Shown here: in pieces, positions 1 to 6,054 of the stretch
How the letters are laid out: each line of letters starts with the position of its first letter
Position numbering within the stretch: the first letter of the stretch is position 1
Assembly (NCBI GenBank): GCA_023435325.1
Contig: JAEYRT010000002.1
Coordinates: 1 to 6,080 of the forward strand
Length of the DNA: 6,080 nucleotides
Source: Pseudomonadota bacterium
GTDB taxonomy: Bacteria; Pseudomonadota; Gammaproteobacteria; Burkholderiales; Burkholderiaceae_C
Direction: 5' to 3'
Program-made: the position numbers and the translations under genes
Notes under the pieces: model-generated
What the model saw: only the letters and a program-made list of their open reading frames with translations
The model's database searches: none
What the model was told of the DNA's origin: nothing

Positions 1-773
1 CCCACAAACAGGCCGTAGAACACGGCGACGACGGCGGCCTCAGTCGGGGTGAACCAGCCCGCGCGCATGCCGCCCAGAATCAGGACGGGAGCGGACAGGC
101 CCCAGATGGCTTCCTTGAAACTCTTCCACAGCGGAGGGCGGGGCAGGGACGATTCCAGATGTCCCATGTTGTGGCGTCGAGCCATCCACACCGCAGGGAT
201 GATCAGCGCCAGGCCAGCCAATACGCCCGGAATCATGCCTGCAGCAAACAGGGCAGGCACAGAGGCGCCGGGTACCAGCACAGAGTAAATGATGAAGGCC
301 ACGGAAGGCGGAATCAGAATGTCGGTGGCGGCGGCTGCACCGACCACGCTGGCGCTGAAAGAGCCGGGATAGCCGGCACGGTACATGGCCGCAATCATCA
401 CACCGCCCACAGCTGCCGCATTGGCAGGGCCAGAGCCGGAGATGCCGCCCAGAAACATGGCCACCACAATGGCGACCAGGGGCAGCATGCCCGCGCCACG
501 GCCGACGATGGCAATGGCAAAGTTCACCAGTCGGGCAGCCACGCCGGAGCGGTCAAAAATCGACCCCACCAACACAAACATGGGAATGGCCAGCAGCGGG
601 TATTTGCCCAGACCGGCATAGAAGTTCTGCGGCACGGCCAACAGGCCGAACCACTGCACATCCATGTTGGCCAATGCAATACAGGCAGCGCCCGCCAAGC
701 CCAGAGCAGCCCCAATGGGGACGCCCAGGAACATCAACACCAGGAACGCGACAAAGAGCAAAGCGGCAATCAT
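1..773 (-). CDS. dctM: TRAP transporter large permease, DctM family (partial, C-terminus beyond left edge)
   Basis: This is the large membrane subunit of a tripartite ATP-independent periplasmic (TRAP) transporter, the part that carries substrate across the inner membrane with an ion gradient. Reading the minus strand from ATG at 773-771 gives 257 uninterrupted codons, starting MIAALLFVAFLVLMFLG, and the frame is still open at the window edge. Full DctM proteins are about 425 residues, so roughly the first 60 percent is present. Family landmarks are KYPLLAIPMFVLVGSIFDRSG (around 57-77, split here as KYPLLAIPMF then VLVGSIFDRSG), the GGISGSGPANAAAVGG stretch (109-124), GYP near 134, and ILIPPSVAFIIYSV (152-165), with many hydrophobic spans. 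The start codon overlaps the stop of dctQ as ATGA, and a GAGGAG ribosome site (plus positions 779-784) lies 5 bases upstream, so translation is probably coupled. The substrate cannot be told from this subunit; organic acids are usual for the family. The symbol is a family label. Confidence 0.93.
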   Translation of the reverse strand, partial: MIAALLFVAFLVLMFLGVPIGAALGLAGAACIALANMDVQWFGLLAVPQNFYAGLGKYPLLAIPMFVLVGSIFDRSGVAARLVNFAIAIVGRGAGMLPLVAIVVAMFLGGISGSGPANAAAVGGVMIAAMYRAGYPGSFSASVVGAAAATDILIPPSVAFIIYSVLVPGASVPALFAAGMIPGVLAGLALIIPAVWMARRHNMGHLESSLPRPPLWKSFKEAIWGLSAPVLILGGMRAGWFTPTEAAVVAVFYGLFV

Positions 774-1312
774 GCGTGCTCCTCGTCGATCGTCACTTCC
801 TCGGTGTAGCTGGCTTTGCGCTGGCGCATAAACAGGCCAACGGCGCGGGCCGTGATGGCCAGTGAACAAATGGGCAGCCAGATCGAATACCACCACTGCG
901 GCACGCCAATGCCGGGAGAGGTTTCTTCATAGCGCCATTCGTCCCACACCAAGCGTGCGCTGAGCACTGCCAGCAAGGCAAACAACAACGCCACGGAGGC
1001 GGAGCCCAGAAGCGCCAGCGCCTTCTTGCGTGCCGCAGAACCGCGGCTGGTGAGAAATTCGATGCGAATATGCTGATCGCGCGCCACCGCGGCGCTGCCA
1101 GCCACCATGGCCAGCAAGATCATCAAGAAGATGGAGATTTCTTCCGTCCACGCAAACGAAGCGTCGGTGAAGTAGCGGACGAGCACGTTGGCAAAGGTAA
1201 TCAGGGCCAGCAGGGCCATGATGATGACGGTGAGCCAGTCTTCAATGCGCAGGGAACGGGGCTCATCAGAGCCTTCGGCCTTGGAGGCCGGGCTGGGTGT
1301 GGGGTCAGACAT
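770..1312 (-). CDS. dctQ: TRAP transporter small permease, DctQ family
   Basis: This is the small membrane subunit of the same TRAP transporter; it pairs with DctM in the inner membrane. The chosen start at 1312 gives 180 residues (MSDPTPSPASKAEG...), within the usual 160-200 range. Four hydrophobic segments lie at about 27-48, 58-78, 97-120 and 138-162. The family pattern is clear: NVLVRYF (42-48), the SFAWTEEISIF block (52-62), then AGSAAVARDQHIRIEFL (71-87) with the typical R..HI after helix 2. The frame is open further upstream to an ATG at 1498, but that 62-residue extension is Arg/Pro/Ser rich, lacks a membrane segment and would fill the regulatory region, so I reject it. No good Shine-Dalgarno sequence precedes the chosen ATG, which leaves the exact start less certain than the identity. 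It is divergent from the LysR gene. No binding-protein gene lies upstream, where it often precedes dctQ. Confidence 0.9.
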   Translation of the reverse strand: MSDPTPSPASKAEGSDEPRSLRIEDWLTVIIMALLALITFANVLVRYFTDASFAWTEEISIFLMILLAMVAGSAAVARDQHIRIEFLTSRGSAARKKALALLGSASVALLFALLAVLSARLVWDEWRYEETSPGIGVPQWWYSIWLPICSLAITARAVGLFMRQRKASYTEEVTIDEEHA

Positions 1313-1395
1313 GTCGCGGAATCGGAAACAAAAGCCAAGCAAATGAACGAACGCGCGGGCACGTGGATGCCAGCAGCCTGGGGGTCTCCCAGCGT

Positions 1396-1405
1396 TCGAT
1401 ATCGA
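1396..1405. promoter_or_regulatory. 10-bp perfect palindrome in the divergent intergenic region
   Basis: TCGATATCGA is a perfect palindrome located between the regulator gene and dctQ, inside the predicted dctQM leader. An overlapping CGAT-N10-ATCG repeat (1403-1420) shares its right half. It may be part of an operator, but the surrounding 1313-1559 region shows no other gene or RNA. Confidence 0.2.
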
Positions 1406-1481
1406 TTCCGGACAAGATCGTGTTGTGCACGCTAGCCGGATGGAGAGCACTAGCACGGATGGGCGCCAACGCTCACTCGAC

Positions 1482-1510
1482 ATTATTGAGGCATTCACCG
1501 GCGTTGACTA
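1482..1510 (-). promoter_or_regulatory. Candidate sigma-70 promoter for the dctQ-dctM transcript
   Basis: On the minus strand, TAGTCA (plus 1505-1510; 4 of 6 matches to TTGACA) is followed after 17 bases by AATAAT (plus 1482-1487; 5 of 6 matches to TATAAT). Transcription would begin near 1475 and give a leader of about 160 bases before dctQ. The spacing is ideal but the -35 match is mediocre, and this was found by eye, so treat it as a candidate only. Confidence 0.3.
1495..1507. promoter_or_regulatory. Candidate LysR-type operator (T-N11-A dyad)
   Basis: TCACCGGCGTTGA fits the T-N11-A pattern of LysR-family binding sites and is an imperfect dyad: five of six opposed pairs match (TCA/TGA and CG/CG) around a central G. 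It lies between the -35 and -10 of the candidate dctQ promoter and 52 bases before the start of the divergent regulator gene, a usual place for a site controlling both directions. The pattern is short and occurs by chance fairly often. Confidence 0.27.
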
Positions 1511-1559
1511 TGCGTAACAGCCCGCGGCGTCAGATTGCGGCAAGGCGATAATCTGGGCC

Positions 1560-2510
1560 ATGGAAACAAAATGGCTTGAAGACTTTGTCAGTCTGGCTGA
1601 AACGCGCAGCTTCAGCCGCTCCGCCCAACTGCGCCATGTGACACAGCCCGCTTTCTCGCGCCGTATTCAGGCCCTGGAAGCCTGGGCCGGTACCGATTTG
1701 GTGGACCGCAGCTCCTACCCCACGCGCTTGACGGCAGCGGGGAAGACCATGTACGACCAGGCACTGGAAATGCTGCAGTCCTTGCAAAGCACGCGCTCCA
1801 TGCTGCGCGCCCATTCCAGCAGCGACAAGGGCATGGTCGGTTTTGCCGTGCCGCACACGTTGGCGTTCACGTTTTTCCCTTCGTGGGTGTCGCAGGTGCA
1901 GGAGCAATTTGGCTCATTCAAAAGCCGTTTGATTGCGCTGAATGTGCACGACGCAGTCATGCGCTTGGTGGAGGGCGGCAGCGACTTCTTGATCGCCTAT
2001 CACCACAGTTCCCAGCCTTTCCAGCTGGACACTGCACGCTACGAAATGGTGCGCTTGGGTGAAGAACTCCTGGCTCCCTACGTCAAGCCTGATGCCAACG
2101 GCCAGCCTCTGTTCATGCTGCCGGGCAGCAGTAACGAGCCGCTGCCCTTTCTGGCCTACGGCCCGGGAGCCTACTTGGGCCGCTTGACAGAGTTGTTGCT
2201 CAAAGAGGCAGACATGCCGGTGCACCTGGAGCGCGTTTACGAAACCGATATGGCCGAAGGCCTCAAAGCGATGGCCATTGAAGGCCACGGCGTGGCCTTT
2301 TTGCCGTACAGCGCGGTGCGTAACGAATTGGCCGCCGGCCGGCTGGTCAGTGCCGTGCCCGAGGGTTCCAGCAAGTTCCAGTTGCCCATGGATGTGCTGG
2401 CCTACCGTGAAAAACCAACAGGCAAAGACAACCAGAAATCGGTGGGTCAGGCGCTGTGGAGTTTCCTGCAGCAGCAGGCAGCCGAACAGGAAATGACCAA
2501 GTCCGCATAG
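1560..2510 (+). CDS. LysR-family transcriptional regulator, HypT/YjiE-like
   Basis: This 316-residue protein has the LysR plan: an N-terminal winged helix-turn-helix (about 5-62, LEDFVSLAETRSFSRSA then VTQPAFSRRIQALE), a linker helix (about 63-88), and a two-lobed effector domain (about 92-300). Within LysR proteins its opening METKWLEDF, the QPAFSRRI..LE run and AYLGRL (204-209) resemble, from memory, E. coli HypT (YjiE/QseD), a hypochlorite-responsive regulator. That is a subfamily resemblance; the signal here is unknown. It has no cysteine, so a thiol switch is excluded, but has several methionines in the effector domain (134, 186, 219, 231, 238). The start matches the conserved beginning although Shine-Dalgarno support is weak. 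The gene is divergent from the TRAP pair and upstream of gltIJKL in the same direction, so both are candidate targets; autoregulation is also likely. A strong terminator follows. Confidence 0.93.
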   Translation: METKWLEDFVSLAETRSFSRSAQLRHVTQPAFSRRIQALEAWAGTDLVDRSSYPTRLTAAGKTMYDQALEMLQSLQSTRSMLRAHSSSDKGMVGFAVPHTLAFTFFPSWVSQVQEQFGSFKSRLIALNVHDAVMRLVEGGSDFLIAYHHSSQPFQLDTARYEMVRLGEELLAPYVKPDANGQPLFMLPGSSNEPLPFLAYGPGAYLGRLTELLLKEADMPVHLERVYETDMAEGLKAMAIEGHGVAFLPYSAVRNELAAGRLVSAVPEGSSKFQLPMDVLAYREKPTGKDNQKSVGQALWSFLQQQAAEQEMTKSA

Positions 2511-2561
2511 CTGGCACGTTGTTTGCGTTCGAGCGCACGCATCGAATGGCTCTCTTGCAAA

Positions 2562-2596
2562 GCGACTTACTGGAGCACCAGGAAGTCGCGTTTTTT
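2562..2596 (+). terminator. Rho-independent terminator of the LysR gene
   Basis: The outer stem GCGACTT (2562-2568) pairs with AAGTCGC (2583-2589), and an inner stem CTGG (2570-2573) pairs with CCAG (2578-2581) around the loop AGCA, with a single A/G mismatch between the two. Six T residues follow at 2591-2596. It begins 51 bases after the regulator stop codon and should separate that transcript from gltIJKL. Confidence 0.9.
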
Positions 2597-2643
2597 GTGC
2601 TGTTTTCAATGACTTCGTAAAAAAATCAGGGTGTGTTCAGGGT

Positions 2644-2656
2644 TTCCCCGGGGGAA
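2644..2656. promoter_or_regulatory. Inverted repeat upstream of gltI (TTCCCC-G-GGGGAA)
   Basis: TTCCCC and GGGGAA form a perfect 6-bp inverted repeat around one central G, about 185 bases before gltI. There is no T tract after it, so it is not a terminator. It may be a protein-binding site. The intergenic stretch 2597-2840 contains no gene that I can support. Confidence 0.3.
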
Positions 2657-2733
2657 TCTTGTGTTTCATCTGGGTATGGACCTTTTACGATGCAAGACAT
2701 TCCGCTTGACGATGTGAGAGGCGCGGGATTCAT

Positions 2734-2751
2734 TTGTCACATGTATGACAA
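2734..2751. promoter_or_regulatory. Inverted repeat upstream of gltI (TTGTCA-N6-TGACAA), likely operator
   Basis: TTGTCACATGTATGACAA has perfect 6-bp arms separated by 6 bases, about 90 bases before the gltI start. Its even-centred symmetry does not fit the T-N11-A rule of LysR sites and looks more like operators of other dimeric helix-turn-helix repressors. The left arm, TTGTCA, is also one mismatch from a -35 hexamer, but I see no matching -10 at proper distance (TACTAG at 16 bases matches only 3 of 6). Repressor occupancy here would be expected to affect gltI transcription. Confidence 0.4.
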
Positions 2752-2764
2752 TTTGTACTAGGTT

Positions 2765-2775
2765 ATGTTCAACAT
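2765..2775. promoter_or_regulatory. Short inverted repeat in the gltI upstream region (ATGTT-C-AACAT)
   Basis: ATGTTCAACAT is a perfect dyad with 5-bp arms and a central C, lying 13 bases after the TTGTCA/TGACAA repeat. It may belong to the same control region. Its short length makes chance a fair explanation. Confidence 0.22.
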
Positions 2776-2840
2776 GCATGACCCTATGCGGTTTTCGTGT
2801 GGGGCTGCTGGTTCACCAAGTTTGATCTGAGGAGTACTGT

Positions 2841-3737
2841 ATGAAGAAACATTTGCTGGCCATGGCTGTGATGGTGGTGGCAACAGGAAGCGCAATGGCG
2901 CAAGCCAATGACACATTGGCCAAGATCAAATCGTCTGGCAGCATCACCTTGGGGGTGCGCGAATCCTCGGGCGCACTGGCTTACACCCTGGGTGATGGCA
3001 AATACGTGGGCTTTCACACCGAGATGGCAGAGAACATCGTGGCCGACCTGGAAAAGCAGGTGGGCACCAAGGTGGAGAAAAAGTACCAGCCCGTGACTTC
3101 GCAGAACCGCATCCCGCTGGTGGTCAACGGTACGGTGGATCTGGAGTGCGGCTCCACCACCAATGACCTGAACCGCCAAAAGGATGTGGATTTCGCCAAC
3201 ACCACTTACATCGAGCAAGTCCGCATCGCCGTGCGCGCCGACTCCGGCATCAACGATGTCAAGGACCTGAATGGCAAGACCGTGGCAACGACCACAGGCA
3301 CCACTTCGGTGCAGCTGCTGCGCCAGAACAAGCGTGCCGAAGGCATCGAGTTCAAGAACATCATGGGCAAGGACCACGCAGACAGCTTCCTGCTGCTGGA
3401 AACCGGCCGCGCTGACGCGTTTGTTATGGATGGCTCTATCCTGGCAGGCAATATCTCCAAGTCCAAGAACTCCAAGGACTTCAAGATCGTGGGCGAACCC
3501 CTTTCCACCGAGCCCATCGCTTGCATGGTGCGCAAGAACGACCCTGCCTTCCTGAAGGCAGTGAACGACTCCATCGCACGCCAAGCCAAGGACGGTACGT
3601 TGGAAAAGCTGTGGGATAAGTGGTTCGTGCAGCCCATTCCTCCCGCCAACGTAGCGGTGGGTCTGCCTTTGTCGGAAGCCACCAAGAATGTTTGGAGCAA
3701 CCCCAACAATAAGCCCAAGGAAGAGTACAACAAGTAA
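2841..3737 (+). CDS. gltI: Glutamate/aspartate ABC transporter periplasmic binding protein GltI
   Basis: GltI captures L-glutamate and L-aspartate in the periplasm and delivers them to the GltJK-GltL complex. The 298-residue protein matches the family length (about 300). It begins with a signal peptide (1-20, MKKHLL... ending GSAMA) with a likely cut before Gln21; there is no lipobox cysteine, so it should be soluble. Family motifs shared with E. coli GltI include RESSG (40-44), TSQNRIPL (86-93), ECGSTTN (102-108), TTGTTS (151-156), KDHADSF (177-183) and IPPAN (266-270). R40, S87, R90, S105, T107, H179 and D197 fall where ligand contacts are known in the Shigella aspartate/glutamate binding protein (alignment from memory). 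Cys103 and Cys228 sit at positions also cysteine in E. coli GltI and may form a disulfide. A GAGGAG ribosome site (2829-2834) lies 6 bases before the ATG, which fixes the start. It is first in the gltIJKL operon. Confidence 0.97.
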   Translation: MKKHLLAMAVMVVATGSAMAQANDTLAKIKSSGSITLGVRESSGALAYTLGDGKYVGFHTEMAENIVADLEKQVGTKVEKKYQPVTSQNRIPLVVNGTVDLECGSTTNDLNRQKDVDFANTTYIEQVRIAVRADSGINDVKDLNGKTVATTTGTTSVQLLRQNKRAEGIEFKNIMGKDHADSFLLLETGRADAFVMDGSILAGNISKSKNSKDFKIVGEPLSTEPIACMVRKNDPAFLKAVNDSIARQAKDGTLEKLWDKWFVQPIPPANVAVGLPLSEATKNVWSNPNNKPKEEYNK

Positions 3738-3752
3738 TTGTTGCGTCTTCCC

Positions 3753-3791
3753 AAACGCCCCAACCGTGTGCACACGGGGAGGGGCGTTTTT
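3753..3791 (+). terminator. Intra-operon hairpin with T tract between gltI and gltJ (partial terminator)
   Basis: AAACGCCCC (3753-3761) pairs perfectly with GGGGCGTTT (3781-3789). Inside is a second perfect stem, CCGTGTG (3764-3770) against CACACGG (3771-3777). The outer stem runs into five T residues (3787-3791). It lies 15 bases after the gltI stop, in a 118-base gap, while the remaining operon genes are only 3 and 30 bases apart. Because gltJKL have no obvious promoter of their own, I infer incomplete termination or 3' end protection of a gltI message, giving more binding protein than permease. Confidence 0.8.
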
Positions 3792-3855
3792 GTTGGCGTG
3801 CCGCAGGATGCCCGGGCAAGTAGGCGGCACCGAGGTTTAGAGAAAAGGAAATCCT

Positions 3856-4611
3856 ATGAACTGGGATTGGCAAATGTTCTGCGAGGACACGCTGGACCGC
3901 GAAGTGCGCGAAGGCTGTTTTGGCAAGGACGGCGACATCACCTATTTGGACTGGATGTTGTCGGCATGGGGATGGACGATTTCGGTATCCCTGTTGGCGC
4001 TGGTATTGGCGTTGGTGGTCGGTGTGGTCATCGGTACCTTGCGTACCCTGGAAAACCGTCCCTGGACGGTGCGTTTTGGCAATGCGTGGGTGGAGTTCTT
4101 CCGCAACATCCCCCTGCTCGTACAAATTTTTATCTGGTACCACGTGGTGCCAGCCATCTTCCCCGCAATGAAGTCGGTTTCCGGCTTTGTGCTGGTGGTG
4201 TTGGCGCTGGGTTTTTTCACCTCGGCGCGTATTGCAGAACAGGTGCGTTCGGGCATTCAGGCGCTGCCACGTGGCCAGCGTTATGCCGGCATGGCCATGG
4301 GTTTCACGACCTGGCAGACCTATCGCTATGTGCTGCTGCCCAATGCGTTTCGCATCATCATTCCGCCGCTGACCAGCGAAACCATGAACATCTTCAAGAA
4401 CTCGTCGGTGGCGTTTGCCGTATCGGTGACCGAACTGACCATGTTTGCCATGCAGGCCCAGGAAGAAACCGGCCGCGGCATCGAGGTGTATTTGGCAGTG
4501 ACGGGGCTGTATATCGTTTCGGCGTTCACCATCAACCGCATCATGGCCTTCATTGAAAAACGTACGCGTGTGCCAGGCTTGGTGGCGCCCAGTGCTGCGG
4601 GAGGTCACTAA
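3856..4611 (+). CDS. gltJ: Glutamate/aspartate ABC transporter permease GltJ
   Basis: GltJ is one of two inner-membrane permeases forming the substrate channel. The 251-residue protein has the polar amino acid permease pattern: hydrophobic segments at about 38-60, 85-103, 110-126, 183-200 and 212-234, FRNIPLLVQ (82-90), and the cytoplasmic EAA loop that docks to the ATPase (EQVRSGIQALPRGQ at 128-141, then A.AMGF to 150). RYVLLPNAFRIIIPPLTSE (157-175) closely follows E. coli GltJ. The N-terminal tail before helix 1 is longer than in E. coli and contains Cys9 and Cys21 in an acidic stretch. An AAGGAA ribosome site sits just before the ATG (3845-3850 region), supporting this start. It follows gltI after the hairpin-containing gap and precedes gltK by 3 bases. 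GltJ is separated from GltK by having the longer N-terminus and NSSVAF rather than QDTSLVY. Confidence 0.96.
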   Translation: MNWDWQMFCEDTLDREVREGCFGKDGDITYLDWMLSAWGWTISVSLLALVLALVVGVVIGTLRTLENRPWTVRFGNAWVEFFRNIPLLVQIFIWYHVVPAIFPAMKSVSGFVLVVLALGFFTSARIAEQVRSGIQALPRGQRYAGMAMGFTTWQTYRYVLLPNAFRIIIPPLTSETMNIFKNSSVAFAVSVTELTMFAMQAQEETGRGIEVYLAVTGLYIVSAFTINRIMAFIEKRTRVPGLVAPSAAGGH

Positions 4612-4614
4612 GCC

Positions 4615-5286
4615 ATGAACTTCTCTCTGGATTGGTCTTTTTATAACTGGGAACTGATCTCCCAGTTCGTGCTCAAGGGCCTGGGCTTCAGCGTGATGCT
4701 GACCATCATTGCCACGCTCGGTGGCATCTTCTTCGGCACGCTGCTGGCGCTGATGCGCCTGTCGGGCAAGAAATGGCTGGATGTGCCAGCGACGATTTAC
4801 GTCAACGGCATGCGCTCCATCCCACTGGTGATGGTGATTCTGTGGTTCTTCCTGCTGGTGCCTTTGCTCATTGGCAAGCCCATCGGTGCCGAGATGTCGG
4901 CCATCATCACCTTCATCGCCTTTGAGGCAGCGTACTTCTCCGAAATCATGCGGGCTGGCATCCAGTCCATTCCACGGGGCCAGGTGTTTGCCGGTCAGGC
5001 GCTGGGCATGACGTACGGCCAGAACATGCGCCTGATCGTGCTGCCGCAGGCATTTCGCAATATGTTGCCGGTGCTGCTGACGCAAACCATCATCCTGTTC
5101 CAGGACACTTCGCTGGTCTACGCCATCGGTGCCTACGACATGCTCAAGGGCTTTGAAGTGGCCGGCAAGAACTTTGGCCGCCCGATGGAAGCGTATCTGG
5201 CCGCTGCCGTTATTTACTTTGTGATCTGCTTTGGCCTGTCGTATCTGGTCAAGCGCCTGCACAAGAAGATCGCCATCATCCGCTGA
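4615..5286 (+). CDS. gltK: Glutamate/aspartate ABC transporter permease GltK
   Basis: GltK is the second channel subunit and pairs with GltJ. Its 223 residues match the family length. Hydrophobic segments lie at about 18-46, 69-87, 94-109, 150-172 and 193-213. MRSIPLVMVILWF (66-78) and the EAA loop, EIMRAGIQSIPRGQ (110-123) with A.ALGMT to 133, are nearly those of E. coli GltK, as are LPQAFRNMLP (143-152) and LFQDTSLVYA (161-170). The start is 3 bases after the gltJ stop with GGGAGG (4599-4604) overlapping the gltJ end, so translation is likely coupled. The C-terminus is short and basic (KRLHKK), typical of a cytoplasmic tail. The gltL gene begins 30 bases downstream. Confidence 0.96.
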   Translation: MNFSLDWSFYNWELISQFVLKGLGFSVMLTIIATLGGIFFGTLLALMRLSGKKWLDVPATIYVNGMRSIPLVMVILWFFLLVPLLIGKPIGAEMSAIITFIAFEAAYFSEIMRAGIQSIPRGQVFAGQALGMTYGQNMRLIVLPQAFRNMLPVLLTQTIILFQDTSLVYAIGAYDMLKGFEVAGKNFGRPMEAYLAAAVIYFVICFGLSYLVKRLHKKIAIIR

Positions 5287-5316
5287 TGCGCGGTCGCAAA
5301 GATTGAGGATTTATTC

Positions 5317-6054
5317 ATGATCGAACTCAAGAACGTCTCCAAGTGGTACGGCAGCTTTCAGGTGCTCAACGACTGCTCCACCAGCATCAGCAAGGGTGAG
5401 GTGGTGGTGGTGTGCGGCCCTTCGGGCTCGGGCAAGTCCACGCTGATCAAGACCATCAATGCGCTGGAGCCCATCCAGAAAGGCGAGATCTGGGTGAACG
5501 GCACGGCCGTGCACGACCCCAAGACCAACCTGCCCCAATTGCGCAGCAAGGTGGGCATGGTGTTTCAGCACTTCGAGCTGTTCCCCCATCTCACGGTGAC
5601 CGAGAACCTGACCATCGCCCAGATCAAGGTGCTGGGCCGCAATGTCGACGACGCCAAGGTGCGTGGCCTGAAGATGCTGGACCGCGTGGGCCTGACGGCG
5701 CACAAGGACAAGTTCCCCGGCCAGCTCTCGGGCGGCCAGCAACAGCGCGTGGCGATTGCGCGCGCGCTGTCCATGGACCCGAATGTGATGCTGTTTGACG
5801 AGCCTACGTCTGCGCTGGACCCCGAAATGGTGGGCGAGGTGCTGGATGTGATGGTGGGCCTGGCCCACGAAGGTATGACCATGATGTGCGTGACGCACGA
5901 AATGGGTTTTGCCAAGAAGGTGGCCAGTCGCGTGATCTTCATGGATGTCGGAGGCAAGATCCTGGAAGACTGCAGCAAGGAAGATTTCTTTGGCAACCCT
6001 GATGCACGCCAGCCGCGTACCAAGGATTTCCTGAGCAAAATCCTGCAGCACTGA
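5317..6054 (+). CDS. gltL: Glutamate/aspartate ABC transporter ATP-binding protein GltL
   Basis: GltL is the cytoplasmic ATPase that drives import through GltJK. All nucleotide-binding elements are present in its 245 residues: Walker A GPSGSGKS (34-41), Q-loop Gln84 in VFQHFELFPH (82-91), signature LSGGQQQR (137-144), Walker B VMLFDE (157-162), D-loop SALD (165-168) and the switch His194 in VTHEMGF. The FELFPHLTV run and THEMGFA are typical of the polar amino acid ATPases (GltL/GlnQ/HisP). Sequence alone would not separate it from GlnQ-type relatives; the gltIJK context does. GAGGA (5305-5309) precedes the ATG by 7 bases, fixing the start. It appears to end the operon: an A-rich stretch (6074-6079 area) follows near the window edge and may begin a terminator stem outside the window. 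Confidence 0.96.
   Translation: MIELKNVSKWYGSFQVLNDCSTSISKGEVVVVCGPSGSGKSTLIKTINALEPIQKGEIWVNGTAVHDPKTNLPQLRSKVGMVFQHFELFPHLTVTENLTIAQIKVLGRNVDDAKVRGLKMLDRVGLTAHKDKFPGQLSGGQQQRVAIARALSMDPNVMLFDEPTSALDPEMVGEVLDVMVGLAHEGMTMMCVTHEMGFAKKVASRVIFMDVGGKILEDCSKEDFFGNPDARQPRTKDFLSKILQH

Noticed and set aside
159..809. A 216-codon plus-strand open frame opposite dctM
   Set aside because: The translation is His/Gln/Gly rich without any domain, while the minus strand encodes a clear DctM permease through the same bases.
1914..2609. A 231-codon minus-strand open frame opposite the LysR gene
   Set aside because: It has no domain or ribosome site and runs through the regulator's terminator; the LysR reading is secure.
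2676..2693. TGG...TGC pair considered as a sigma-54 promoter for gltI
   Set aside because: The GG and GC elements are 2 bases too far apart for a -24/-12 promoter, and no other properly spaced pair was seen in 2597-2840.
2776..2789. GCAT...ATGC small hairpin before gltI, considered as a leader regulatory RNA
   Set aside because: The stem is only 4 bp with no conserved riboswitch-like sequence around it.
2784..3830. A 348-codon minus-strand open frame opposite gltI
   Set aside because: It mirrors gltI codons, contains His/Gly-rich low-information sequence and has no supporting ribosome site or domain; gltI is certain on the plus strand.
3481..5262. A 593-codon open frame on the minus strand across gltI, gltJ and gltK
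   Set aside because: It is antisense to three genes with unmistakable family motifs. Its product is rich in His, Gln, Arg and Gly with no recognisable domain, as expected from the complement of GC-rich codons.
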